Assembly: GCF_045679555.1 (NCBI RefSeq)
Contig: NC_092094.1
Location: 38,289,430 to 38,353,429, forward strand
DNA from: Salvelinus alpinus
Lineage: Eukaryota > Chordata > Actinopteri > Salmoniformes > Salmonidae
DNA: 64,000 nucleotides
Direction: 5' to 3'
The notes under the pieces are model-generated. The model was not told the DNA's origin. It was given only the letters and a program-made list of their open reading frames with translations, and searched no databases. Position numbers and translations under genes: made by a program. Positions 42,828-54,550 of the stretch are shown here, in pieces (the first letter of the stretch is position 1; each line of letters opens with the position of its first letter).

Positions 42828-44310
42828 GATGGGTCCCTGTAATATTACCACTCACAGAGACAGCCTATGTCACACTCTGACTAACATACAAGAATAGTAA
42901 CTCCCATTCATCTTCCTGGTGAATATGGAAAGCTCATAGCACATTGTCGCTTCCATACATTAATTTGTATGAGGCAGAAACACACTGACCACATTATCTT
43001 TGTGGTGGATGCGTAAACAGGCAGTTATCAAAGAGGGTGTGGGTGTTACTGGTCTGTTGGTAAGGAGGCTTCTGTGATGCAAACATGTTCTTTATCTACT
43101 TCAACACTTTCCTTAAGTTCATGAGTTGAAACTTTCTCACACAAAGAGGACAGGTTGGAATTTAGTGCCCTCCCTTGTAACACCTGTTGCCTTTCCTTCA
43201 TGGTGTTGCAGATTTGGATCTGACATTCAGCATTTATGACCTGACTGGTCTGATCCTGGTGGAGTTCAGACCGAGTTAGGACCATCAATCACTTAGTTCT
43301 ACTGTCTCTGCTGCACACTGGGTTGTTCTGGGAACTGGCTGAAGAATCCACAGGGTGGGGCTTATGTGGATTGTAACAGTACTAGTCAGTGATAGTTGTT
43401 CCAGTTGCTCTGCTGTAAAAGCTCTGGCTACGAACATTTGAAAAATAGCAAGACCGGTGACCTTGACCATGCTGTTCATGTACCTCAGATTTAACATGAC
43501 TGAATGAATGAGGTTTACAGAGGATTCATAATTGGCATCAGCATCAGAGGTCCGCTCAATATCCAGATAATTCTGCTGGTATGGCTTTACAAGTGATTTT
43601 ATGTGTAGATACAGGATGAGCGTGATTGCACAGTAGCTATACTGTTAAGATGCAGTACTATGTCATACCCCTAAGGGATACAGTCTCACTAAATAGCTCT
43701 GTAACAGTTGCATAATGAAAATAAAGAATTTCAATACAAGTATTAAATTGCATAATTTGCGTGTGTGACGTACTGAAAGTACTCTGTTGAATGTGGTTGA
43801 GAATCAGCAGAGCGCGATGCAGCCGTCTTAGCAACAGCAGGGTGTGGATCATCATTCTGATCACCACCCACTTAGCTCTACAACGATGATGAGCCAAGAC
43901 AAGCTCCACCACAGCATGCCTGCTGCTTCCAGCATCTAGGCTATATGCCTTCCTTTGGGCCCAATGGGAGTAAGCTACTAAAATATGACTAGAAACCAAC
44001 TACAGACAATAGTAGCCTACTGTAAATATTAACACTATTGTACGTTTCAGGGAAGGGACAATAAGGCCTCATCTATGACGCCATCACGAGAGGAAACTAC
44101 CTTGTGCTGTCAATCATGACTGGAACCACTTTACTTTGCACCACACACAGCAACACACCAGTAATTGAAATCCCACGACAGTTTCACCGCTTATGGACGT
44201 CATGTTCACTTTACTATGCAGTCACTGTACACTAAATCGAATTGCTGCTTTGATTGAATGAGGACTGGGAAGGAAACAAGCACTTTCACCTAAACAGAAT
44301 AAGCAGCATA
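42828..44310. other. lonp2 3' UTR and intergenic
   Basis: No further gene seen. The small open frames have no recognisable homology. Confidence 0.55.
43720..43725 (+). terminator. lonp2: Candidate lonp2 polyadenylation signal
   Basis: AATAAA lies 0.9 kb after the lonp2 stop codon. No closer canonical signal was noticed. Confidence 0.35.
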
Positions 44311-45785
44311 TAAACTCAGCAAAAAAAGAAATGTCCCTTTTTCAGGACCCTGTCTTTCAAAGATAATTCGTAAAAATCAAAATAACTTCACAGATCTTCA
44401 TTGTAAAGGGTTTAAACACTGTTTCCCATGCTTGTTCAATGAACCATAAACAATTAATGAACATGCACCTGTGGAACGGTCGTTAAGACCCTAACAGCTT
44501 ACAGACGGTAGGCAATTAAGGTCACAGTTATGAAAACTTAGGACACTAGAGGCCTTTCTACTGACTCTAATAAACACCAAAAGAAAGATGCCCAGGGTCC
44601 CTGCTCATCTGCGTGAACATGCCTTAGGCATGCTGCAAGGAGGCATGAGGACTGCAGATGTGGCCAGGGCAATAAATTGCAATGTCCGTATTGTGAGACG
44701 CCTAAGACAGCGCTACAGGGAGACAGGACGGACAGGTGATCGTCCTCGCAGTGGCAGACCACGTGTAACACCTGCACAGGATTGGTACATCCGAACATCA
44801 CACCTGCGGGACAGGTACAGGATGGCAACAACAACTGACCAAGTTACACCAGGAACACACAATCCCTCTATCAGTGCTCAGACTGTCCGCAATAGGCTGA
44901 GAGAGGCTGGACTGAGGGCTTGTAGGCCTGTTGTAAGGCAGGTCTAGACATCACCGGCAACAACGTCGCCTACGGACACAAACCCACCGTCGCTGGACCA
45001 GACAGGACTGGCAAAAAGTGCTCTTCACTGAAGAGTCGCGGATTAGTCTCACCAGGGGTGATAGTCGGATTCTCGTTTATCGTCGAAGGAATGAGCGTTA
45101 CACTGTACTCTAGAGCGGGATCGATTTGGAGGTGGAGGATCCGTCATGGTCTGGGGCGGTGAGTCACAGCATCATCGGACTGAGCTTGTTGTCATTGCAG
45201 GCAATCTCAACGCTGTGCGTTACAGGGAAGACATCCTCCTCCCTCATGTGGTACCCTTCCTGCAGGCTCATCCTGACATGACCCTCCAGCATGACAATGC
45301 CACCAACCATACTGCTCATTCTGTGCATGATTTCCTGCAAGACAGGAATGTCAGTGTTCTGCCATGGCCAGCGAAGAGCCCGGATCTCAATCCCATTGAG
45401 CACGTCTGGGACCTGTTGGATCGGAGGGTGAGGGCTAGGGCCATTCCCCCCAGAAATGTCCAAGAACTTGCAGGTGTCTTGGTGGAAGAGTGGGGTAACA
45501 TCTCACAGCAAGAACTGGCAAATCTGGTGCAGTCCATGAGGAGGAGATTCACTGCAGTACTTAATGCAGCTGGTGGCCACACCAGATACTGACTGTTACT
45601 TTTGATTTTCACACCCCCTTTGTTAAGGGACACATTATTCAATTTCTGTTAGTCAGATGTCTGTGGATCTTGTTCAGTTTATGTCTCAGTTGTTGAATCT
45701 TATGTTCATATAAATATACACGTTAAGATTTCTGAAAATAAACGCAGTTGACAGTGAGAGGACGTCTATTTTTTTGCTGAGTTTA
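44311..45785 (+). mobile_element. Tc1-like element (AACTCAGCAAAAAAAGAAATG termini)
   Basis: Inverted ends TAAACTCAGCAAAAAAAG and TTTTTTTGCTGAGTTTA bound a 1.47-kb element with a decayed transposase between them. It lies between lonp2 and siah1. Confidence 0.9.
44588..45592 (+). pseudogene. Decayed Tc1-like transposase
   Basis: The N-terminal part (44588-44946) has the HTH region and RPRSGRPRVTPAQD, then a stop after VVRQV. A middle part reads KVLFTEESRISL, where the first catalytic Asp (normally FTDESR) is Glu; another stop follows YTVL. The C-terminal part (45146-45592) has LQHDNATNHTA and [17 protein letters not shown] with Asp and Glu intact, ending HTRY. At least two stops and one missing catalytic residue make it a pseudogene. 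Confidence 0.9.
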
Positions 45786-46198
45786 TGACTGAATATAGCT
45801 GTTCCTGTTAGGGCCATTACTGGAGGGAGATAATGCTTGAGGGAAGTGGTGTGGGGAGTGGGATGACAAAGCAGCAGCAGGGTCAGAGAAGCAGTGGTCT
45901 GTGTTCCCCAGTGGATTGGGCTGGCAGGGTGCCAAAGTTCCTGGGGGCCTCTGGTAATTATGATCCTACAGAGCTAACCCTTCATTCACCGGCCAGAACA
46001 CTGACGCCCCAGAGCCTCCAACCAGTACAGGGCTTCAGCTGGGGCGGCATGGGACTGGGAAGCGCACACACGACATACCATACTTAAAAATGCACCCCGC
46101 AGCACACACACACAACCCTAAAGACACTGACAGACCAGTAGGATTGCTGGCCGAGAGTACTTAGCACTTCTGAACAGTGCCGGCTGTAATTTGCAAAC

Positions 46199-47573
46199 CA
46201 GTGGCGGTCGGTGCCGTTTAAGATGAGGGAGGACGATTATTTTTTTATGAGCATGGCCTTATTTCTATTACAGCATATTGGATGACTGTCATTCCTATTC
46301 CATTCACCCAGTTCAATGTAACATTGATAGGTTTAGGCTACTACATGATACTCAAATTTTCCCTATACACATGACATTGCTACAACTTAGCCTATAAATG
46401 AAAGTTTACAACGTAAGTGCACAGGTTCGAGAGAAAGATTTAAGGTGACATTCAATACCACCTTGCACACATCTAGCTGATTTAGGGTGTAATCATTAGT
46501 CCAACAGTTGCAAACAAGTTTCTATTGGACAAATTCAGGTATGTTTATCCCTATTTAAGAAACATTTTAACAGAATCGGTGGAATGAATACACCCGATCA
46601 CATGCAAACAGTTCCCTTTCATAGCCATATACAAACAGCTTGTTTTATTCCTTCTCACATCTACGAGCTCTCTCACCTTTGCCCTTCGCTTGTGGACTTC
46701 AATGCCCAACACATCAGCTGTCTGTGACTAGGCGAAACAACCTTTATATCATAACCGCTATACACAGCCTTTATCGTTGTCACCATATTAGCTAAAGTAA
46801 AGTCCTAGTCAACATACCTAATAGAACTAACACATTAGTAAACCCACTACAATCATGCAGTACAGTCAGTAAGCAGTTACACCGGCGGCATTAAATTAGT
46901 AAAACCAAAGGCTTACTTTGCCTTCTAAGAATTCCAGTGTTGGATAGTCGTAGCCAGCTAGCTAACATAGCATCCCTCTGTTTGAGCCGGGTATTTGAGT
47001 TGGCTAAACTAGCTAGCTGCATTTGCTAGCTAAGTGAAGAAAAAATATCTATATATATATATAGAGCTCTTGCTACTCCATTTTGGAAGAAATTAATTTG
47101 TTCAAAATGTTTAACTGTTTTTCTCTCTTTGAGTCAACTACTCACATTTTATGCACTGCTAGCTAGCTGTAGCTTATACTTTCAGTACTAGATTCATTAT
47201 CTGATCCTTTGATTGGGTGGACATGTCAGTTTGTGCTGCAAGAGCTCTGATAACTTTGGGAGGACGTCCTCCAACCTTTCATAATTACCGTGGAAGTCTA
47301 TGGAAGGGGGTGAGAACCATGAGCCTCCTAGGTTTTGTATTAAAGTCAATGTACCCAGAGGACGGAAGCTAGCTGTCCTCTGGCTACACCATGGTGCTAC
47401 CCTACAGAGTGCTGTTGAGGCGATAGTAGACATTTCAAAAGTGTTTTTGTCAATTGTTTGGTGATGTGAATATAGTTTGTATAGTTTTATCTAGAAAGGA
47501 TAACTTAAATCTTAAACTGTTTTTATGAAATCCCTGAGGATGGTCCTCCCCTTCCTCTGAGGAGCCTCCACCG
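46199..47573 (+). mobile_element. 1.4-kb hAT-like element with perfect 8-bp TSD
   Basis: Starts CAGTGGCGGTCGGTGCC and ends GAGCCTCCACCG (inverted CGGTGGAGGCTC), matching at 7 of the first 9 bases. Flanks TTGCAAAC at 46191-46198 and 47574-47581 are an exact 8-bp duplication. No transposase frame remains. Lies between lonp2 and siah1. Confidence 0.85.
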
Positions 47574-47581
47574 TTGCAAAC

Positions 47582-48470
47582 CGATTCTACATGTAGAAAC
47601 GACGGGTGGTCCCTATAATACACAGCGCCGACAACAAGCGAACAAACAGACGGTCAGTCTAGTAGTGAGAGTTGTCCTTAAGCCTTTGATCAGCCATTCT
47701 TTTTTTCTGGATCAAAATGAGCCTTAGGTGGTGCACGTGGCCATTGGTGCAGATACCAAACTAAGATTTGGGAAGCCCTCTTGGCTACAGATAATTTTAA
47801 AAAGGTAATTTCTTGCAATTCCACACATTTGGTCATGGGTGGAGAGAAAATGTGCAGTATTAAAGCCAAATTTATGCTATGGGTTATGCCGTGTTCTTAT
47901 GCTGAGTGAGTAACAAAAATCATCAATGGGGCCCCACGCTATGACAAAGATGCATCATTTTTAGATTCTACATGACTGTCTAGCTTTTATTTGTGGTTTT
48001 TATTTCTCAAAGATAATCTTATTTAAAAAAAAATATCCATCATCTTTCATACATACTTTATTTGGTGTTCGTCAAAGTTCACACTGAACTTGCCATTCCC
48101 CCTCCCCATTGTTTTTTTTACTGTTTAGACTTTTCTATGCAGAAAAAAAAAAATGAGTAAAGCCATTTGACAAGGATAACGTGGTAAGATGGGAGGATAA
48201 GTGTGTGGTTGGAGTAAACCCCTGCCAAGAAATTATGCTGTAATTGTGCTGTTGCCTATAGCAGGTGTTAAACTTTTCCAGCTCAAAATCTAAAATGAGA
48301 AACTTACTGTCCTCCCATTACCCAAATGAAGAGGAAAGTGTGCGACTATAGATGTATTCTCCTAACTCGCAGCCCACCTCCCACATGCCCAGGGAACACT
48401 TTGGGTCTCACCCCATAGTTAAACCCTAGCCAAGAGAATAATCACAGGGAAAGGGGAAATTGCACAAGGT
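47582..48470. other. Intergenic 3' of siah1
   Basis: AT-rich DNA; nothing recognised. Confidence 0.5.
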
Positions 48471-48484
48471 ATGAAAAAGATAGA

Positions 48485-48490
48485 TTTATT
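48485..48490 (-). terminator. siah1: siah1 distal polyadenylation signal
   Basis: TTTATT on the plus strand is AATAAA on the minus strand, about 975 nt after the stop. A nearer candidate is at 49021-49026. Confidence 0.5.
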
Positions 48491-49413
48491 TAATGACAAA
48501 ATAAAACAAAAATAATGGGACCAGCAACAGTTCTACGTATCCAGAGATGTTTGGCTTTGCATCACCCACTCCTCAAACAGAATGTAGACAAAGACTGACA
48601 AAACGAAGAGAAAAATCTAATTTACAAAATAAAATACATTGAAGTCTTCGAAAGAACGACACAATTTATCTACAAACACTGAAGATTAGCCACAAGGTTA
48701 CAGCCTTTTTCATTCATTAAAAGTCCTTACAAAAAAATGATAATGATAATCTCCATTGAACAATAATAATATAACTGTAGAAATTGTCCCCATTCCTGGT
48801 CAGATATTCAGTGGTTTAGGCTAAAACTGTTAGACTCCAGAGAGACCAAACTAGCTTTGTCTCAGCCAATGTCTGTGCACACAATACCAGGACCTTCTCT
48901 TCTCATCCAATGAGGGGGGGGGGGGACAGAACTAAAAACCAAAACAATAATGGAACTCAAAAGAAGTTAGTTTCACTTTCACTAAGCTGAAATGCAACAT
49001 CTTCAAAAAAATAAGTTATTTTTTATTCCCCATCCTCCCTCAAATTGACTCCTCCCACAGTGTCTATCCCCTGAGCCCCTTCTGCCAGCTTCCCTCTGCA
49101 AAGAAAGACTGCAAACTGAGCCCACCTGTTGAAGTGTGTGCTCTGGGTTCAAGGGGCAATGCTGGATTATTCTCAGAACATTAAGGTAAAAAAAGGATAC
49201 CTTTACTTTAGTTACAGAACTAATATTGTAATGAAGCTTAAAATTGAATCCCATTGTTTTCATCAATCTAACCGATCTGAACGTTCTAAATCACATTGTT
49301 CGAAGACAACAGGTTCCCTGGGAAAGATCCTGCCCCCCTCCAAACCCCCCAGGTACAACTCCAGGTGTCCTGTAGTGTCTGAAATGTGTCCGAGTATGTG
49401 TGTGTGAGAGAAA

Positions 49414-49440
49414 GTGTGTGTGTGTGTGTGTGTGTGTGTG
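49414..49440 (-). repeat. CA microsatellite in the siah1 3' UTR
   Basis: A (GT)13 run on the plus strand, hence CA in the siah1 transcript, 26 nt beyond the stop codon. A second, shorter GT run is at 49397-49406. Confidence 0.9.
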
Positions 49441-49465
49441 TTAGTGGCTGTCCACTTGACAGTCC

Positions 49466-50314
49466 TCAGCACATGGATATGGTGACGTTGATGCCCAGGT
49501 TTCCATTCTCAGCGAACAGCTGCGCGATGGAGGTGTCAAACACTAGGCAGTCGCTGTTCATAATGGCAGTGGCGATGCCCTCGTGGATGGAGCGGGGCGT
49601 GGCCTCCCAGGTGAGCCGTCGCCGGTGCCCGTTGAGCTCCAGGCGGTAGGCAAAGTTTTCAGCCTGCTTCCGCGTGCCGATCAGCTGCACGATGGCAAAG
49701 AATTGCTGGTGACCGTCGTACTTCTCCTGCTTCTCCAGGACCAGCATGAAGTGGAATCCGAAGCAGGATTGCATCATGACCCAGTCCACTGCCCCAGGCA
49801 GGTTAATGTCCGTGGCAAGGAACACGATGTCCTCGCCCTGCAGCGTGGTGATGGATTTGTGCTGGTGCATGAGGTGGGGCATGACCGCGTCCAACGAGCC
49901 CTGCCACTTACAGGAGGCCCCTGGGCAGGGGCAGGAGTACGGCCGGAACTCACACAGCTCCTCGTGCTCTGCCTTGTCTGTGTGGGGCAGCGTCACCTCG
50001 CAGCCCGACGACGCATACTTGCAGGGAAACAGCACAGAGTTGGCCACCTTCTCCATGGCCAGGTTCCTGATGGAGCCCAGTGGGCCCCGGCAGGTGGGGC
50101 AGCAGGTGAGCTTGGGTCGGCAGTTGCTGCAGACCAGGTGGCCGCTCTGGCACTGCAGGATAGGGGGCAGCACATAGTCGAAGCAGACGGGGCACTCAAA
50201 CAGGCTGGCCAGGTCGCTGTTAGAGGCCGTAGTGCCGGACAAGGTGGGGACGCGCTGGGAGGGGGCACACTTGGAGGTTCCTGTGGGCAGCGCTGTGGCG
50301 GTCTGGCGACTCAT
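49466..50314 (-). CDS. siah1: SIAH1 E3 ubiquitin ligase, short form in a single coding exon (282 aa)
   Basis: SIAH1 is a dimeric RING E3 ligase that directs substrates to the proteasome in cytosol and nucleus. The 282-aa frame from [15 protein letters not shown] to the stop has the length of human SIAH1 and is nearly identical to it. The RING finger spans 41-76 (C41, C44, C55, H59, C62, C65, C72, C75). Two SIAH zinc fingers follow at about 93-153 (C98, C105, H117, C121, C128, C135, H147, H152). The substrate-binding domain runs to the end, [11 protein letters not shown]. The exon starts two bases before the ATG after the acceptor TTTCTCTACAG (minus strand, join at 50316). The frame stays open upstream of it, but that is intron. 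It converges with lonp2. SIAH2 is excluded because it has a longer, different N-terminus. Confidence 0.98.
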   Translation of the reverse strand: MSRQTATALPTGTSKCAPSQRVPTLSGTTASNSDLASLFECPVCFDYVLPPILQCQSGHLVCSNCRPKLTCCPTCRGPLGSIRNLAMEKVANSVLFPCKYASSGCEVTLPHTDKAEHEELCEFRPYSCPCPGASCKWQGSLDAVMPHLMHQHKSITTLQGEDIVFLATDINLPGAVDWVMMQSCFGFHFMLVLEKQEKYDGHQQFFAIVQLIGTRKQAENFAYRLELNGHRRRLTWEATPRSIHEGIATAIMNSDCLVFDTSIAQLFAENGNLGINVTISMC

Positions 50315-50316
50315 TT

Positions 50317-50932
50317 CTGTAGAGAAACAGGGAGAACACGGGTTAGAGACACAACAGGATAATAAATTAACTATACATTTGGTGTGGAGACAGGAGAATA
50401 GGTGAAAGTAGTGAGGACAAACGTAATGGTTTCCATGAGGCTTGACCAATCAGATTCTTAAACCATAGTCATGGTTCATTCACAAGCACAAAGGTCATGT
50501 GGGCTATATGGTAAACTACAAATGTTCTGAAGAATATCATGTAACAATTTCAAACGGAATGGAATTGTGTGTAAAACAATGATGATCTAGTACAGGAACT
50601 CTGACCCTACGAGGTACGGACTACTGCTGCTTTTCTGTTCTACCTGATAATTAATTGCACCCACCTGGTGTGCCAGGTCTGAAATCAGTCCCTGATTTTA
50701 AGCAGTGGAACAGGCTTCAGGGTCCAGATTTGAATTTGAGGGGTCTAGTATCTTGGAAAGACTAACATCGTGCTTTATTTTTTTTTACTGTTCATGTGTA
50801 CCGGTAGTTTACTGGCAACTGCCTTCTATTCATACAGGAAGAGCGGGTAGGGTAAAAATAGTTACTCAGTGCAAAGGATTCTAACCAGAATCATTGAAAA
50901 AACAGAAGAGTACATAATGTACATGCAGCAGA
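50317..50932 (-). other. siah1: siah1 intron, part next to the coding exon
   Basis: No repeat or gene recognised. Confidence 0.55.
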
Positions 50933-51857
50933 CAGTGCATAGTATTCAGACCTTGTCTTTTTCCACATTTTGTTATGTTACAGCCTTATTCTAAAATGGA
51001 GTAGTTTTCCCCATCAATCTACCCACAACACCCCATAATGACAAAGCAAAAATAGATTGACATTTTTGCTCATGTATAAATAAAAACATTTAACATAAGT
51101 ATTCAGACCCTTTACGCAGTACTTTGTTGAAGCACATTCAGCAGGGATTACAGGTGTTCATCAAGGATCTCTCTGTACTTAGCTCGGTTTATCTTTCCCT
51201 TTATCCTGACTAGTCTCCCAGTCCCTGCCACTGAAAAACAGGTTCTCCCATCTCCACAGAGGAAATCTGGAGCTCTGTCAGAGTGAGCATCGGGCTCTTG
51301 GTCACCTCCCTGACCACGGCCCCTCTCCTCGATTGCGCAGTTTAGCCGGGCGGCCCGCTCTACGAAGAGTCTTGGTGGTTCCGAAATTCCTCCATTTCAG
51401 AATGGAGGCCACGGTGTTCTTGGGGACCTTCAATGTTGCAGACATATTTTGGTACCCTTTCCCAGATCTGTGCCTCGACACAATCCTGTCTCGGAGCTCT
51501 ACGGACAATTCCTTCGACCTCATGGCTTGGTTTTTGCTCTGACATGCACTGTCAACTGTGGGACCTTATATAGACAGGTGTGTGCCTTTCCAAATCATGT
51601 CCAATCAATTTAATTTACCACAGTTGGACTCCAATTAAGTTGTAGAAACTTCAAGGATGATCAGTGGAAACAGGATGCACCTGGGCTCAATTTCAAGTCT
51701 CATAGCAAAGGGTCTGAATACTTATGTAAATAAGGTATTTCTATTTTTATACATTTGCAAACATCTCTAAAAACCTGTTTTCAAAAAAGAAAAAAAAAGT
51801 ATTCTAAATCAATTTTAGACGGCTGTAACGTAACAAAATGTGGAAAAAGTCAAGGGG
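50933..51857 (-). mobile_element. Internally deleted Tc1-like element (CAGTGC…AGTATTCAGACC family)
   Basis: The left end reads CAGTGCATAGTATTCAGACC, a shortened terminus, and the right end TGGAAAAAGTCAAGGGG is truncated. The minus strand at 51302-51523 keeps the transposase N-terminus (MRSKELSVELRDRIVSRHRS, MSATLKVPKNTVASIL, AGRPAKL). The catalytic domain is deleted. It sits in the siah1 intron. Confidence 0.85.
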
Positions 51858-52488
51858 CCTTTCGCCCTCTAGGAAGATGTTCTCTGTTGACACCCAGAGA
51901 GAGAATGGCATGTTCTTCTCTTAGCACAGCCCCAGTACAGTGGGCTGGCTGGGACCTCCAGGCAGGCAGCCCTATACACTGATTGGCCTTTCCCTTCCTC
52001 CCTCCGAGGGTCAGCCTAGAGGTTCTGTGATATGCCCATCTGTCTATAAAGCCTGACCAGCGAAGGGCAAGCACAGAGCTTGGAGGCTATTTTTGGCCCG
52101 GGAGAGCAACACAGATTCATGGTTGCATAAAAAAAAAAAAAAAGACTCCATACGGCAATGTGGACTAGGATAGATGCGAGAGCAGAGCACTAGTTTGCTT
52201 CCTGTCAGCTGTTCCCATGGTAACAGGCTGCAGTTGAGGCCTTTGTGGATGGGACGGCCCACCGAGTGGAGGGAGGGCTGGATTTTCCCTGGGCCTGGCA
52301 GGAGCTGGGTGTGACCCCACCCCTGGCCCTGCTGCTTTATATAACCCACAGCACAGCTCAGAGACAGGCAGGAAGACCGCCATGATGGAGCACTGTTCTC
52401 CAGCCAAATAAATACATGTGAAATGGAGGGAAATGACTGATGGGAAGCAGAGAGAGGGGGTAGACTGGGCAGCAGAGCTGTGCATGTA

Positions 52489-54042
52489 CAGTTGAAGTCG
52501 GAAGTTTACATACACTTACGTTTGAGTCAATTAAACTCGTTTTTCAACCACTCCACAAATTTCTTGTTAACAAACGTTTTGGCAAGTCGGTTAAGACATC
52601 TACTTTGTGCATGACACAATTCATTTTTCCAACAATTGTTTACAGACAGATTATTTCACTGTATCACAATTCCAGTGGGTCAGAAGTTTACATACACTAA
52701 GTTGACTGTGCCTTTAAACAGCTTGGAAAATTCCAGAAAATTCTGTCATGGCTTTAGAAGCTTCTGATAGGCTAATTGACACCATTTGAGTCAATTGGAG
52801 GTGTACCTGTGGATGTATTTCAAGGCCTTCCTTCAGCCAAGACCTCAAAAACAATTGTAGACCTCCACAAGCCTGGTTCATCCTTGGAAGCAATTTCCAA
52901 ATCCCTGAAGGTACCACGTTCATCTGTACAAACAATAGTAGGCAAGTATAAACACCATGGGACCATGCAGCCATCATACCGCTCAGGAAGGAGACGCGTT
53001 CTGTCTCCTAGAGATGAACGTACTTTGGTGTGGAAAGTACAAATCAATCCCAGAACAGCAGCAAAGGACCTTGTGAAGATGCTGGAGGAAACGGGTACAA
53101 AAGTATCTATATCCACAGTAAAACAAGTCCTATATCGACATAACCTGAAAGGCTGCTCAGCAAGGGAGAGGCCACTGCTCCAAAACCGCCATAAAAAAGC
53201 CAGACTACGGTTTGCAACTGCACATGGGAACAAAGATCATACTTTTTGGAGAAATGTCCTCTGGTCTGATGAAACAAAAATAGAACTGTTTGGCCATAAT
53301 GACCATCGTTACGTTTGGAGGAAAAAGGGGGGAGGTTTGCAAACCGGAGAACACCATCCCAACCGTGAAGCACTGGGGTGGCAGCGTCATGTTGTGGGGG
53401 TGCTTTGCTGCAGGAGGGACTGGTGCACTTCACAAAATAGATGGCATCATGAGGAAAGAAAATTATGTGGATATATTGAAGCAACATCTCAAGACATCAG
53501 TCAGGAAGTTAAAGCTTGGTCGCAAATGGGTCTTCCAAATCGATAATGACCTCAAGCATACTTCCAAAGTTGTGGCAAATGGCTTAAGGACAACAAAGTC
53601 AAGGTATTGGAGTGGCCATCACAAAGCCCTGACCTCAATCCTATAGAAAATTTGTGTGCAGAACTGAAAAAGCATGTGCGAGCAAAGAGGCCTACAAACC
53701 TGACTGTTACACCAGCTCTGTCAGGAGGAATTGGCCAAAATTCACCCAACTTACTGTGGCAAGCTTGTGGAAGGCTACCCGAAATGTTTGACCCAAGTTA
53801 AACAATTTAAAGGCAACGCTACCATACTAATTGTGTGTATTGAAACTTCTGACCCACTGGGAACGTGATGAAATAAATAAATCATTCTCTATTATTCTGA
53901 CATTTCACATTCTTAAAATAAAATGGGTATCCTAACTGACCTAAGACAAGGAATTTTTTACTAGGATTGAATGTCAGGAATTATGAAAAACTGAGTTTAA
54001 ATGCATTTGGCTAAAGTGTATGTAAACTTCCAACTTCAACTG
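52489..54042 (+). mobile_element. Full-length Sleeping Beauty-type Tc1-like element, decayed
   Basis: Inverted ends CAGTTGAAGTCGGAAGTTTA and its complement at 54015-54042 are flanked by TA on both sides. Inner direct repeats (CCAGTGGGTCAGAAGTTTAC at about 52672, matched at 53831-53865) complete the IR/DR plan. It is the same family as the fragment at 1-717. Its transposase is broken (next entry). In the siah1 intron. Confidence 0.96.
52836..53830 (+). pseudogene. Sleeping Beauty-type transposase pseudogene
   Basis: The start-codon region is deleted: the frame enters at SAKTSKTIVDLHKPG without the family ATG. It is then open through the HTH region, the GRRRVLSPRD linker and [14 protein letters not shown] (first Asp present). 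Frameshifts follow near 53333, 53577 and 53705. The block WVFQIDNDLKHTS keeps the second Asp, and [11 protein letters not shown] keeps the Glu. Inactive through start loss and frameshifts. Confidence 0.92.
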
Positions 54043-54542
54043 TAGGTGTCATTAAGGCTGCCTGTGACCACATCTGCTTGGATAAAGCTCCACCTATTGA
54101 TGGGCCTCTTAGCAAGCTGCTCTGGACACACAAGCAACATCTGTGGACCAAATTAGCACAGAACACAACAGGGCAAAGCCAAGACTCACAGGGCTAAAAC
54201 AAGAGCTATGTGTGGGTGCTGAGAAAGCAGCTTGTTGAGATGGAACAGTTGCACTTGGTGGCTGCTGTCTGGGCTATAAGTGTGTGAGGTTTAGTACGTG
54301 TGTGGGCGTGAGTGAGTGAGCACTTTAGTAGGAATAGTCTGCAGTGAGGGTAACAGTATCTGCCTGTGTGTGGGTTGCTGCAGCCTGCATGAAGGCAGTG
54401 ATGTGCTCCAGAGCAACGGGGAAAATGGAGATGCAGACAGCTCTTTAGTCTGTCTCTAGGAGGCTGGAGGCTTTGGCACCAGCAGCCTCTATTTTACTCC
54501 CTCGTCCCAGAGTCTGTGCTGCCTGCCACAGTGTCTGGCTGG
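54043..54542. other. siah1 intron, unrecognised
   Basis: Nothing recognised between two transposons. Confidence 0.5.
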
Positions 54543-54550
54543 ATGCAGAC

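Larger units (their letters stand above)
48471..49465 (-). other. siah1: siah1 3' UTR (probable)
   Basis: About 1 kb between the stop codon and the distal polyadenylation signal. It contains a CA repeat just after the stop (plus-strand GT run 49414-49440) and AT-rich stretches. Extent inferred from the signals. Confidence 0.6.

Noticed and set aside
47041-47062. TATATATATA with TATAGAGCTC as a promoter
   Set aside because: It lies inside a non-coding hAT-like element with no gene beside it.
49583-50362. Long plus-strand open frame of 259 codons
   Set aside because: It is the exact antisense of the siah1 coding exon; codon bias of the conserved gene keeps it open. No homology of its own.
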